Assembly: GCA_963971425.1 (NCBI GenBank)
Contig: OZ020517.1
Span: 13,084,501 to 13,148,500, forward strand
Source of the DNA: Bryoerythrophyllum caledonicum
Taxonomy: Eukaryota > Streptophyta > Bryopsida > Pottiales > Pottiaceae
Reading direction: 5' to 3'
Length of the DNA: 64,000 nt
Part shown: in pieces, positions 46,051 to 56,886 of the stretch
How positions within the stretch are numbered: the first letter of the stretch is position 1
Layout of the letters: every line of letters starts with the position of its first letter
Made by a program: the position numbers and the translations under genes
The notes under the pieces: generated by a model
Told to the model about the DNA's origin: nothing
What the model saw: only the letters and a program-made list of their open reading frames with translations
The model's database searches: none

Positions 46051-47880
46051 TGATGAAAGAGCACAAAGCTATGGACGTTTTCTTTTTGAACAAATAGTAG
46101 GCCCTTTTCACCACCTTACATATTCTTACTTGATGTAAGTATATAATCTCACCTACAAACAGAACCTCCATATTTGCATTTTTTTTTCTCTAAATTATGA
46201 CATTTATTGCAAAAGTCATTGCCCAAAACAATATTTTTGGGAGGGTGGACAATTCAGGCAGTCTACGAAGTTATTCAAAAAATTCTCTATGATTTTTTAT
46301 CAATAATACAAAATATCAAATATAGAATATTTATATAGAATAACATTTTCTAATCAAAATTTCTTAACTAGACCAATAGAAAAATCTTGACATAGTACCT
46401 GATATAGTATTTTAATATTATTTCATTCCTAGCATTCTCCTTTAATTTTGAGTCTTAATATTTTCAAAACCTGAGCTAAAAGCATCCTCCTCCATTTGTG
46501 GATTTAAGGCTCTTCTACAAACATTGACCACCACATTCACTCTAGTATCAACCTCATCACCAACCACCTTATCTATATTTGTTGCTGTAAAGTCTCTTGG
46601 ATGATTGTGGCATATAACATTTGGTCCAGTAGACTTTATGTATATATGTAAAAAGTGTTCCCCCTCAAAACAATACTAGGGACTTCTTCACAATTATACC
46701 AATTTGAACCATCAAACCATTGGTATACAATAGAAAATATGTATAGCCATTGAAATATAATTCTTGAATACTAATATCGGTTGTTGATGCAATCCTTTCA
46801 ACTTCTAAGTATTGTTCATCATCAAGTAGTGGCAATATGTTTCCACTTGCTCCTCTCTACACATCTCATGTCCCTCTACTTCCACTTGCAACAATTGTCT
46901 TAGATTGCTTCCTTGCTGGACTTTCACCATCATTTGAAGAAGAGTTCTTGTCATTGTTTTCATTATCAAAGTTCATCTATCTTATTTTCCAAAAAGATTC
47001 TTCTCCATTTGTTGGAGCAATTCTATCAATAATTTTTTTCTTTCAATGATGCAACCATAAAATCCACAAATAATATTATCTCTACATCATTTCCCGTAAG
47101 TTAGGCATCATATGTAAACACTAAAAATCCATGACCTACTATCATCCATGATGTAAGGCGATAATATGATGAAATAATTTCATCTACAACATCCAAATGT
47201 TGTACAATGAAGTCCTTTATGTAAATATCACACCCGATGTTAGGTTAAAAAAAGATTAAATCAGAGTTGTTTACCCAAACAACTAAAATATCTACAATTG
47301 AAGTTGTGAGGGAATAGTAAAGTACATATATAATGAATACCACAGTTCTATAATTCATAATAAGTGTCATAGTCAACCAAGCTAGTATGAAAACAAGTCC
47401 TAACGTAGTTTTCAAGGAGTCACTACAGCTCTTTTGCTTCTTGAAATCAAATTAGATTTCATTTACAATTTATGACCAAGGAGTATGATTGTTGATTTGC
47501 ATACTAATACAAATAATAATTTATTTTTTATTATAAGATCTACGGTTTCAATAGAAGAGGTATATTAATATACCAGTATATATTTGTCACAATTTCCAAA
47601 TTTGTATAAATATGCTTCTCCATGTACATAATTTCATAATTCTCCATGTACATTTTCAAAAAATGCTTCTTATTATTTGTCATTGATTGGATTGCATACA
47701 ATATATTGTTCTTCACTTGTTGCTTTGCCTTAGTTAGATTGTCCCACCATTTCCTATACTTCGGCAATCCCTCAAACATGAGCATGTTGAAAAATACTTT
47801 GTTGCTTCAAATGAAGAAGGATGCTCCCCAGACTTTGTTCCTCGCTTAAAAACCTCACAGAAGCCCTATCTACGCAAAAG
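46050..47880 (-). pseudogene. Decayed coding region of unknown family
   Basis: Several minus-strand stretches look like former protein: SSSNDGESPARKQSKTIV and DEQYLEVERIASTTDISIQE around 46770-46960, WFDGSNWYNCEEVP and ICHNHPRDFTATNIDKVVGD around 46540-46720, and GLPKYRKWWDNLTKAKQQV around 47720-47790. The reading frame is interrupted in many places. Composition is AT-rich, like the surrounding repeats, which points to a transposable-element protein rather than a host gene, but I recognise no family. Confidence 0.45.
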
Positions 47881-47882
47881 GA

Positions 47883-48179
47883 TTAAGGCCAACAAGCTTT
47901 TACGGCATGTGAGGATCTAGGAGTGTTCAAGATCATGCAGAATGGCATCTACACAATGAGTACATTTCAGCACAAAAATCTACAAACGCATTCAACAAAA
48001 ACCACTAAAGCTCACCCATGCTTGCACCGATTGCGGTGGTGATGGTCTCAACAGATGCCCATCTTCTTCCACCTCTCAATCATGGTCTATTTTTCCCTTT
48101 GAGGCGACCCGTAGTGCTTTCTATCAAAAATTTTGTCCAGAATCAACCCATATATGGTCGATAGTCCTTAGAGGGTTAA
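47883..48179 (-). mobile_element. TTAA-flanked element E3, 297 bp, inverted
   Basis: TTAA 47883-47886 at the left; right end GTCCTTAGAGGGTTAA at 48176-48179. Read in reverse it matches E1, including GAAGATGGGCATCTGTTGAG-like and CATGGTCGATATA-like segments. It ends about 390 bp upstream of the VDAC start codon. Confidence 0.72.
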
Positions 48180-48570
48180 AAGGTTAAAGGGTTAAGAGGC
48201 AGGTACCTCAACAGTGTTGATACCCGGCTACAAACAACGAACACAGGAAACAACAAGCATCCGAGCACGCTGAGTCAGCAGCATGCCACGTACACATGTT
48301 TGCCAAGTGGACACCCCCGATAGGTCGCGACCCTCCACGCGGCCGCTCCCAACATCTCGCCAAGAGTTGCTCCTTCGGGCCCTTCGCATGCGATCGCCGT
48401 CCCCGTCCCCGCACTCGCACTTCGACGCCGAGGAATCCCTCCCGCCCCCGAGGAATCCCGGCCCTTCGCAACCCCCCCACGAGCTGCCCCACACTCACAG
48501 CTCTCCGACGCACCTTCAAACGCGGGATTTGACCCCCTCTAGCCCTCTCTAGCCTCAGGGTTCGGTGGTG

Positions 48571-50603
48571 ATGGCGGACGAGAAGAGGGCGCCGCTGTTG
48601 GCCCGCATCGGGGGCCCGACGCTGTTCGCGGACGTGGGCAAGCAGGCCAAGGACCTCGTGCACAAGGGCTTCGTCGGGGGCCACACGCTCATGCTGTCGT
48701 GCGTGGGGCCGCGGGCCGCCACTATCACCACTACTGCCACCATTGTGCAGGACATCACTGTCGGGGTCGTGCAGGCCACCTTCCAGGAGGGCACCACCAC
48801 GCACAACCTGTCGTTCGCTACCACTGGCAACCAGGTGATGATTCCTAGTTTTAGGGTTTTTGCTTGCTTGTGGTGGTCGGTTTTCTAGGTTGCCTGGTAA
48901 TGGAAGTCTAGGTCACGGTCTGATTATGCTGCTTTGTTGAGCCAGTCTGGAGGCTTCGAAGCTGCTTGCACGTTACCAGACTCTGTTCTTGTTCGTGAAT
49001 GCTTGCCTGCCAACTTTACTGTTATGGGCTGCATTGACGTTGTTAATGTTCTTCTTAGGCTGCATTGACGTTGTGAAACCCTAAACCCTAGCTGCAGAGA
49101 ATCGGTTGTTGTTTGTTCTGAAGTGAGTTCGGGCGGATTGGTTGAAATAGATTAGTTCTGGAGTGGTCATTTGCCTTCTAGTTGCTAGTGCAAATATTCA
49201 TGTTGCTGAATGTCTGAATTTTCTTTTTTGAGTTACACTCTAGATTAGGGTTTTGGTTTTCCAAGCTAGTTTCAACGCATGTCAATCATTCTTTGTTTCT
49301 CAGTTGTCTTACATGGTTCCTTGTGGAAGCATTCAATAGATTTAGAAGCTTGGACTAGTAACTAGTGTCGGAGGGATTCTTGTGTCCATGCTTGTTGTCT
49401 GTATACGGTGTGCAGATAATCATCTTTTCTCATGCTTTCGCTTTGCATTTTTACAGATTCAAGCCCAGTCAACCATATCAGACTTTGGCGTGGCAGGATT
49501 GACCGCAGGTCTCCAAACGAGCTTCCCGGGTGGCGCAGACGGCAAAGCTCATGTACGTAATTTTTCCTCTCTCCTACTGATGAGTTTTAAAACATATCTT
49601 TCTGACATAACCTACACACTGATTTAACTCTTATCATTTTGTCACAGATCACGTACCATCACGACTACGCTGCTCTCCACGCCAGAATCCATGGATTCAA
49701 GGCTGCTCCTGACCTCGAATTGTCTGCAAACTTAGGAAACAAGAGGATCTTCACCGGAGGTTCACTCATGTACAACACAGAGTCGAGGAACATTTCTATG
49801 ACAAAAGCTGGTACGTTGTCGAATTGTGCCCATATCACGTGTAGCACATTCTCACCTGCAGATGTTAGAGGTATTTGTAAAGTTGCCCAAAGCTCCAATG
49901 AGATAACCCCCTCTTTTTACTACTCTTTCTTCATTTAAAAAGAGCTCGGTGATCTTTCAATTAGAACCTGGTTCTTATTAAGTATGGAAGAGCTTGGTGG
50001 TCTCGTAACTCAAGTCAAAGTTGTGTTAGTCGTCTTTGAGAATGAAAAACGAACGAGTTTGATGAGATATTAGCCGTCTTTCTCTCTTTGAGCTAAGTAG
50101 AATTCTTCAAAATGGAGAAAGAGGGAGGGTTATTGTATTCAAACTTCGGGTGACTGTTATTGGTTCTGTCTCCCGACAGATTCTGTTATTGATCGATCAT
50201 ACGATATTCATGTTCATAATTATATGATATTGATTCTTCCCTTTTTTCTGCAGGAATCGGTTACACCACTGATGAGTTCTCTTCAGCGTTGGTAGTGGAC
50301 CCTCTGATAGAGAAGAGCTTCGACCTCTTCTTCACACGGAACCTGTCACCGAGGTGTCAAGTGGGCACTCACATCAGCCGTTTGTACGAGAAGGGGCTGA
50401 CCTCCGCCAAGGTCGCAAGCTCGTACGTCTACAACAGCCAGACCACGTTGAAGGGGCGGTTCGACGACAAGGGACTGGTGGCCGGTCTGTTGCAATTCTC
50501 GCCCACCCCTCTCGTGACGTTCAGTTTGCTTGCCGAGGTGAACTCCAGGGACTTGAAAGCGCAGCCCAACGTCGGGTTGAGCCTGTCCTTTTTGGCTGTT
50601 TGA
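48571..50603 (+). CDS. VDAC: VDAC-like mitochondrial outer-membrane porin
   Basis: Four phase-consistent exons (48571-48834, 49457-49552, 49648-49810, 50254-50603) encode 290 residues; plant VDACs have about 275. The start is the ATG at 48571 (MADEKRAPLLARI). After a short extension it follows the porin-3 layout: LFADVGKQAKDLVHKGF matches the N-terminal helix, ITYHHDYAALHARI the conserved central strand, and SLLAEVNSRDL with AQPNVGLSLSFLAV the last strands and beta-signal. No signal peptide is expected, since the protein is imported through TOM/SAM. It forms a 19-strand beta barrel for metabolites and ATP/ADP. The N-terminal extension of about 10 residues and a diverged second exon region suggest a less typical VDAC paralogue. 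Intron 3 carries a J-family element. Confidence 0.88.
49878..50155. mobile_element. Intronic MITE-like element, J family (VDAC intron 3)
   Basis: Imperfect terminal inverted repeats of about 35 bp: left TTGCCCAAAGCTCC ... ATAACCCCCTCTTTT; right, read inward, GTCACCCGAAGTTTG ... ATAACCCTCCCTCTTT. The interior has GAGCTCGGTGATC and AACTCAAGTCAAAGTTG. Best-bordered copy of the family. Confidence 0.7.
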
Positions 50604-51398
50604 AATGAGTTGTTAGCATGTGATGAGCATGGGAGAAGAGTACAATGGTTGAATGATAGAGGAATTTTCCTGATTGTTGTTGTACTGAGCCTGGGATGTA
50701 TTCATTCGAGGAGGGAGATACTTAGAGAGATGCCGCCATAGGGAGACCTTGCGAATGTAGCTACATGTTGCATGCAACCGTATTTCCAATCTGCATTCTG
50801 TTAGACGAATAACTTGTGCAATCTATCTTTCAATACACACCTTGTCTCACACATTTGTGAGTTTTCTTTTCTACTCCAGGGTTCTGTTGAAATTGAATTG
50901 GTGTGCATGTTTTGTGTCTGGATTGAAGATCCTTCAACACCCTAAACCTCTTCTAAAACATCAAAAACCTTTAGATCTAAAGCATATCCTCAAAATACTG
51001 AACTTGCAAAGTACAAAAAGAACGCAAGTGACTTCCACAATTCCTGACTTTGAAGCCAACCAGTTGACGACCGTCAAAGCTCGCGAAGATCGGTACCATT
51101 TTTCCTGTTGACCGGTTCACGGCCCGCAACTTGGATAAATCTAGACGCGAGTTCAGAAGCGTTTCTCGAGATCCAACCCCGCAAAGTGAACGCAGTAACT
51201 TTCACAACCTATCGCTTCCAAAACGTCTACAATTTATCAGCTGACAAACTTAGCGGCAGCTTTCCAAGTCAGGCCCCTTCAGAGCGGGCAAATTTGGCAG
51301 AAGGCGGTCTAGAGTTGACTATTCTAGCCACGTTCGTTTAGATTAATTACCTGGTGAGCTACCGATAATTTCTTGCCCAGTCTGGCATCTGCGGAAAT
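50604..51398. other. 3' flank of VDAC gene
   Basis: Probable VDAC 3' UTR and a short spacer with mixed composition. No gene recognised. Confidence 0.5.
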
Positions 51399-51452
51399 AT
51401 GGGTCAACTTGGCAGCTGCTGCTGCTGCAACCACAAGCTGAAGTTGTCTTGA
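51399..51452 (+). CDS. 17-residue upstream ORF with Gly2 and Cys4 (uORF candidate)
   Basis: Tiny ORF MGQLGSCCCCNHKLKLS, about 370 bp upstream of the NB-ARC start codon. Gly2 followed by four Cys is the look of a myristoylation plus palmitoylation anchor, also used by some NLR proteins. It ends in a stop and no good donor permits fusion to the downstream ORF, so it is at best a uORF or a lost N-terminal exon. Confidence 0.25.
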   Translation: MGQLGSCCCCNHKLKLS

Positions 51453-51825
51453 AGGAGGAGTGAGCTATCACTTCCTGCAGTGCGTGTGGTAAAGCTTCTT
51501 AGATGAGCCTTGGATTTTGGAGGAGCGAAGTTAGACTGCTTGAAAACACGAGGTTGAATTTTGGTCGGAGACGGGTGAGGGATCTTTGCGTTAGTTTTCT
51601 TGGAGCGGCAGTGATGTACTCCAGCTTATCTCTGAGTCGAGGTTTTGGTAGTGTTTGGAGGAGCTACAGTAAGTTAGGTTGCTTGCATAGATGAGGTAGG
51701 ATCTTTTGTCTGAGCAATCTTTCTTGCGCATGCGTTAGTTTTCGTGAAGCGGCATGAGTGATGCGCTCCGGAGCTGCGGTCAGGGAGTGAAGCACGAGAG
51801 AATTTGAGTTAGGAGAGTGTTGGCT

Positions 51826-53022
51826 ATGGCGGATCGGAGGGAGTATTTCGTCTCGTCCTTCATCATTCCGCGGCATAGTGTGAACTTGGGGCAGCGGGAG
51901 GTGGATTTGTTCCATCTGCTGAACGACGTCCCGATTGCAGGGCTGGTTGGCTTGAGCGGCATCGGGAAGACAGCTCTAGCGAGCCTGTTCTTCCAGGTGC
52001 GACGCGGCGCGTACGAGAGGTGCTGCTTCCTGGAGAATGTGCGGTCACGGCACATCGAGGACGTGCAGCGGCAGCTCCTGTTCGACCTGTGCGGGACGGT
52101 GGACTGGGACAAGTCCAAGTACGGTTTGAAGATCCGGCAATGCATCACTTCGACGCGCGTGCTCATCATCGTGGACGACGTCAGCTCCGACGAGGAGCTC
52201 GCGGCCTTGCAGCTGTCCGCGTTCCGGGACGAGAAAGCCATCAAGAAGAAGAGCAAGGCCATCGTCACGGGCCAGGACTGGCAGGTCCTACAGGAATATG
52301 TTGGAAACCACGGGCGCGTGCAGGTTAGCGCCCTGGACGAGCTCGACGGCATGGCGATCTTCTCCTACCACGCCTTCGATGGCGCCAAGGTCGACCGCGA
52401 GCGGCAGAAGCTCATCCACCAGCTCATGGTGAAGGATGGGCGCTCTCACAAGAACGCAGAACACCACCCGAACGTGGAGAAGGTCGCGCGGGAGTTCGAG
52501 CAGATCGCCAGCGAGATCGTGCATGAGTGCGCGGGGATCCCACTGAGCTTGCAAGTCGTCGGGGACTATCTAGGCAAGAAGAAGAACTCGGTCGGCACCG
52601 CCGAGCTCTACGAAATGTTCAAAGAAGCGCTCTACAAACTTCGCAACGCCGAGGGGATTGGCGGAGGGAAGGCCAACGACAGGCTCTGGAGCAAGTTCTG
52701 GCAGCGCTACCACGACTTGGAGCGAGCCGAGAGAGAGATGTTCATAGAATTCGCTTGCTTCTTCGGCACCGAAGATGATCAGACTGTCGCCACCGCTTGT
52801 TTATGTGTAAGCAGAGACACTTTCCTAAATTCGTCCAAGTCTGGAAGTCCCAGAATTAGTCTCCAGAATCTCATAGACAAGTCTTTCATCTTCGTGAAAC
52901 CTGGCAAGCAGCTTAGTATGCACAACCATCTGCGTCGCCTGGGCCGCAGGATTGCTAGAGATAGGCTTGTGAAGGACACGAGCACCATGGTGAGGATCAC
53001 CGATGAAAATACTGTTTTATAA
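51826..53022 (+). CDS. NB-ARC (NLR-type) protein without TIR or LRR
   Basis: Single ORF of 398 residues from the ATG at 51826 (MADRREYFVSSFII). NB-ARC motifs in order: P-loop GLSGIGKTALASLF (about residues 40-53), kinase-2 STRVLIIVDDVSS (about 109-121), an RNBS-B-like SKAIVTGQDW where other NLRs often have a TSR step, GLPL box as CAGIPLSLQVVGDYL, RNBS-D-like FIEFACFF, and the MHD position as LSMHNHLRRLGRRIARD, with Asn in place of Asp. No TIR, coiled coil or LRR is fused, so it may be an NBS-only helper or decoy, or a truncated gene. A donor (AAG then GTACTA) lies just behind the TAA. Role in immune signalling is inferred from family. The sequence is GC-rich and intronless, like many bryophyte NLRs. 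Confidence 0.85.
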   Translation: MADRREYFVSSFIIPRHSVNLGQREVDLFHLLNDVPIAGLVGLSGIGKTALASLFFQVRRGAYERCCFLENVRSRHIEDVQRQLLFDLCGTVDWDKSKYGLKIRQCITSTRVLIIVDDVSSDEELAALQLSAFRDEKAIKKKSKAIVTGQDWQVLQEYVGNHGRVQVSALDELDGMAIFSYHAFDGAKVDRERQKLIHQLMVKDGRSHKNAEHHPNVEKVAREFEQIASEIVHECAGIPLSLQVVGDYLGKKKNSVGTAELYEMFKEALYKLRNAEGIGGGKANDRLWSKFWQRYHDLERAEREMFIEFACFFGTEDDQTVATACLCVSRDTFLNSSKSGSPRISLQNLIDKSFIFVKPGKQLSMHNHLRRLGRRIARDRLVKDTSTMVRITDENTVL

Positions 53023-53968
53023 GGTACTACACCACTTTTTTTCTGTGTCTTGTGTGCCCATGTCTTCGAATTCTCTGTCTGTCGCAATGCTTGTGTTTCT
53101 CTTGGAAGTGCATGCGACGTTGGACTGGATTGGACAGTTTCAATTCAGTCTTGATAGACAATGTTACTTCTAAACCACAAATTAGAAACTACTTTGCATT
53201 TCGTTGGTGAGTCACCGCCAGTGCTGCCTCAGTTTTAGAAGTTCCTAAACAGCCACATGCTTTGTCTTGTTGAAACCGCCCATGGTTGCATTAGCTTCTG
53301 ATGTAATGGCTGTATTTGTTATTTTGGCTGTTTAGGAATATTAGGAATGAAGCTTTTGTTGTGGTTTTTTGGATATGAAGATGTTGCAGGAGGGAATTAG
53401 CGTCGGTGGAATGAGCGTCACTCATCCAGTATGTGATAGTGTGACTTTACAAATAAGTCTGGTGATACTGGTGATTCGGGTGACTTTACAAATAAGTCTG
53501 ATGTTTAGGAGTCGTTGAGCTTGTCAAAACTCTTTTGTACTAAGTATGCTTTTTTTTTGGTATGACAGGCATTTCGGGACCAGACCTGGAGCCTAGCGCA
53601 GGTTCATATTTTGAGCCTGTTCGGTGCTATGGCAGCGAGGGTTAGCAGGTTCGTATGGAGTTCACGTCTCATGCATCGCAGACAGTTGTGAGGTCTGGTG
53701 TCTACTCCAGAGCACACCTGGTACATTCAAGTTTCAGCTGTATATGTTGTGTGTAGAAGATGGATCTTGACATGTTTTGTACAGAGCTGATGGTGCGCTG
53801 AAGTCGAGTCTTTGCAGAAGAGATTCTCCCCTTCATTTTTTTTGTGCACAGTAGATTTTATCAATCGTTTTACAAAATGTTCATGGTCTGCAAGCGTTAT
53901 CTTCTATAGAAAATTAGGGGGTGTAGTATACTATTTTGAAGTTTGATGACTTGAATTAAAATTCCAGA
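53023..53968 (+). other. Probable 3' UTR region of the NB-ARC gene
   Basis: Follows a donor directly after the stop codon; an acceptor-like pyrimidine run with GTATGACAG occurs at about 53560-53570. I see no LRR-coding exon here in any frame. Confidence 0.4.
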
Positions 53969-53970
53969 TA

Positions 53971-54165
53971 CAGTGAGCTCTCTTTATACAAGCATCTGAT
54001 ACAACCGCAATCTCGTTATAATAGGCAGCTTGGATCAGAACTGATCTTCTCTCTTTATAACAGCAACACTTGGTGTACACTCATTTACCCCCCCTTTCTA
54101 TAATAAAATAGCCGCTCAATATAGCAGGTAGAATGAACCAGGCTGTTGTAAAAGGGAGCCGATTG
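53971..54165. mobile_element. 195-bp pogo/Tigger-like MITE
   Basis: Ends CAGTGAGCTCTCTTTATACA and, from the right, CAATCGGCTCCCTTTTACAA, with inner TCTCGTTATAATAGG and CTCTCTTTATAACAGC units. TA at 53969-53970 and 54166-54167. CAGT...CTCTCGTTATAA ends are typical of pogo/Tigger-group elements. Confidence 0.65.
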
Positions 54166-54167
54166 TA

Positions 54168-55207
54168 TGTAGTGAGGTGCCAAGTAGCATCGGTGCACAT
54201 CTTGTTTTGAATTCCTCACCTCCTTTTTGACCTCATTTGTATTTATGATTGTAATGCATGTACTAATAGTGGGAGTCACCGAAAGCAATTCCCAAGAAAC
54301 GGTTTTGTAGGGAATGAGTTACTCCATTCAAGTGCAAGTGAATATAGTTAAAGGTGCAGCTGAATTCATTGTGCAAACACCACTCTAACACTTAGTGCGA
54401 ACCATACCCTTCTTTTGAATAACTACTATTTTTCCACTTCATAGAATGCTTGACAATGTGTTGTTTTCTTTTCCAACCTAAGTGCACTCCAAGTGAATTG
54501 ACATTCTACCTTCCCAATGGTCTACAATGTCAATTCTCTTGGAATGTAGGAGCAAGTCACACATTGCCAAACATTCCATGAAAAACATCTCAAATAAACT
54601 CACTTATGAAACACAAAGAACATGAATTATTGCCACGTGAGCTACAATAGAAAGAAATTGCAAGTTCATCATACAAATGAGGCATAGAACTCAAAGGATG
54701 GTTCCATGACAAAAGCTGACCAATGTGAATAGAGTGTTTGTTTGTTCACATCCAGAAATAGTTGGAGAAAGAAGAAGGCAAATATGAATGAAAAATCATT
54801 TAAATATGAATTTAAAAGCAAAAAAATTTGTTTTCACATGGCCCTACTTGAATGCTAAAAATATCCCCTTCAAGAGCCGTACAAATTGAGGTACTCCTAT
54901 AAGCCTTGGAATAGGAGTACAATGTTTATTATCATCTAAATATAGGTCCAAAATGCAAGAATGGGGGAGCAAATTATCAAAAAAGGGAGAAGGAAGACTA
55001 GAGGCCCTACCAAAAAGAAGAAACCGTGAAGCCCATCCAATCACCCCTTCTCGTGTTGAACTTTGACAAAACTTGATAATCTACAATAAAAAAATCAAAT
55101 CTAGGAAACAACTCAATTATACTCGGATCCACCACCATCACAAAAGAGAAGGTTTATCCAGCTAAGTTGTGGACATCATATATCCCAGAATAGAGGCTGC
55201 TGGTACC
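54168..55207. other. AT-rich spacer
   Basis: On the minus strand at about 54850-55040 a fragment (CILDLYLDDNKHC, then IPRLIGVPQFVRLLKG) may be an LRR relic. 55035-55190 shares pieces with 28560-28710. No intact gene. Confidence 0.4.
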
Positions 55208-55762
55208 TTAGTTGGAGCATCCACGGAAGATGGCAGACCATGACCAGGGCTGAGGAGGAGCAGCAGCAGCAGTTGAAGCGGACGAGCGTGCACCGTCTGC
55301 CGTCTTGAGCGTCGTGGACGCCGCCATCGCCGGATCCAACGCTTCGAAATCCCACGCGAATGCTTCATCCTCCAAACGAAATGAGGCTGCTCCTTTACCA
55401 TCCTCAAGTAATCCTCCACAACGTAATTCTCTCCATAGAAAATCATCTACCTCGCAGTCTACTCCAGGTTCCTCTGCGCGATCTATGAAGGACAGAAGAC
55501 GTTCTTCCACTACTGCCTCTTCCTCGTTCGCCAGTTCCCTCTCATTGTTCTCCAACCCTGCTGCGTTAGACTTGGCATTCTGCGTGGACGGGTTCTTTTC
55601 GAACCCGCTGTCGTTCCAGCCCTGCTCACACTGGAGAGCATCGCAGCGTCTGCGGACGTTTCGTTCCCAGTCCAACGCACAGCTAGATCGTTTCCGCTTG
55701 CGCGATGTCACTCTCTGCTCAACTTCCACTGCTGCTTCCACCTCGCCACTCCTCATCCCCAT
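55208..55762 (-). CDS. Hypothetical protein, 184 residues
   Basis: Minus-strand ORF from ATG 55762 (MGMRSGEVEAAVEVEQ). It has a basic patch SRKRKRSS that could be a nuclear signal, a charged middle (NNERELANEEEAVVEERLLSF), a W-containing acidic part (DDFLWRELRCGG ... FAWDFEALD) and an Ala/Pro-rich end. GC-rich coding composition and length support a real gene. A donor (AAG then GTACCA) overlaps the stop region, so further exons or a 3' UTR intron are possible. I do not recognise the family. Confidence 0.5.
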   Translation of the reverse strand: MGMRSGEVEAAVEVEQRVTSRKRKRSSCALDWERNVRRRCDALQCEQGWNDSGFEKNPSTQNAKSNAAGLENNERELANEEEAVVEERLLSFIDRAEEPGVDCEVDDFLWRELRCGGLLEDGKGAASFRLEDEAFAWDFEALDPAMAASTTLKTADGARSSASTAAAAPPQPWSWSAIFRGCSN

Positions 55763-56218
55763 CGCCGTGAAACTGCAAGTATAACTAGCTCTAGAAGGTG
55801 GCGGGGAACAATTCCTCACTGCCCTGCACGACAGGAACCTCGCCAAAGCGCTAGCTCTTACTTAAACTCCTAGTTCATAGCTAATTCTCTGCGCTTCATC
55901 ATCGATGGCGCTAGTGCCATTGTGTCGGTAGAAAGAACTACGGTTGTGTGCAGATAGCACAAGGACAGAGTGGGTAGAGCACTGAAGCTCTTTCTCACAC
56001 ACCGGCAAAGGCGCAAGCAGTGTTGCAACAGCGAAACGAAGCACAAAGTGCAGTGATCTTGGTGGAGACGACGCGGAAGTCGAGCGGAGTTCGTGTCGAG
56101 CTACCTGGCTTGCCGGGCATTCCAATCGCCTAATAATTGGATTGATTTGTGTCTAAGAATATTCTTCGGATCACTTACCGACAGCCCCTACTTTCACATT
56201 TCGGTTTCGAGCATGCAC
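55763..56218 (-). other. Probable leader and promoter of the hypothetical gene
   Basis: GC content is intermediate; the minus strand is open in parts but without an obvious coding signal. No other feature. Confidence 0.4.
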
Positions 56219-56868
56219 TTAACCCTTTAAGGTAAGCCCCCCTAAAACCGACAAGTTAAGGAATGTGCATATATTTAGAGAGGAGATAAATATACTTTTA
56301 TTTTTCAGTGATAGCCAATAGAATTACAATTCCAACCCTAGTGATTTCATATTTTTTCCATGAAAACTGAATTAGCTATGAATTTTCAAATTGTGCAGCC
56401 ATGTTTAGTGGGTGGCTAGCAGTAGGTACCCCCCATAACCAACGACTAAAAGTAAGGGTCTTGATTAATAGCAAACCTCCATTTGGAGCTCAGTTGGTGG
56501 TAATGGGATGGAAGAGGGTTGGATATACCCCAATTTTATAGGTATTTGCTATGGGTTTTTGTTGGTTCTGGGGAGGCTTACCTTAGTGCCAAGCATGACT
56601 GGCAAGACTTAGGAGATCCTATGAGCGTGATAGATCATGCAGAACATCATGTACGCGTCGGATACGTATCATCGCGACACTAATTCATGGAAATCATTGT
56701 AGTTTGCGAAACCCTAACTTGTGGCAATGGTCTCATTAGAATCATCGTAACGTGGATTACATCTGTCGTGAAGAATGTTTTTGGCCCTAGTTTCCTCTAT
56801 GGATTGTGATAGTGTGTTTTCACCTTGCTAAAGACCACGTTTGGGCCTTTCAGGCACTGAAGGGTTAA
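56219..56868 (+). mobile_element. TTAA-flanked element G1, about 294 bp, split by F3
   Basis: TTAACCCTTTA at 56219 continues after the F3 insertion as GTGCCAAGCATGACTGGC and ends GGCACTGAAGGGTTAA (TTAA 56865-56868). Removing F3 and one TA restores the terminus CCCTTTAGTGCC seen in G2. Confidence 0.82.
56230..56583 (+). mobile_element. 354-bp TA-flanked MITE F3, nested in G1
   Basis: Same length and ends as F1 (AGGTAAGCCCCCCTAAAACC; from the right AGGTAAGCCTCCCCAGAACC). TA at 56228-56229 and 56584-56585; the TA belongs to the G1 terminus CCCTTTAGTGCC, which proves the duplication. Confidence 0.9.
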
Positions 56869-56886
56869 TCTTCTTAGAGCATGCAC

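Noticed and set aside
54844-55044. LRR gene fragment on the minus strand
   Set aside because: Only one or two LRR-like steps, out of consensus spacing, in AT-rich DNA that shares repeat pieces with 28.5 kb; not enough to call a gene.
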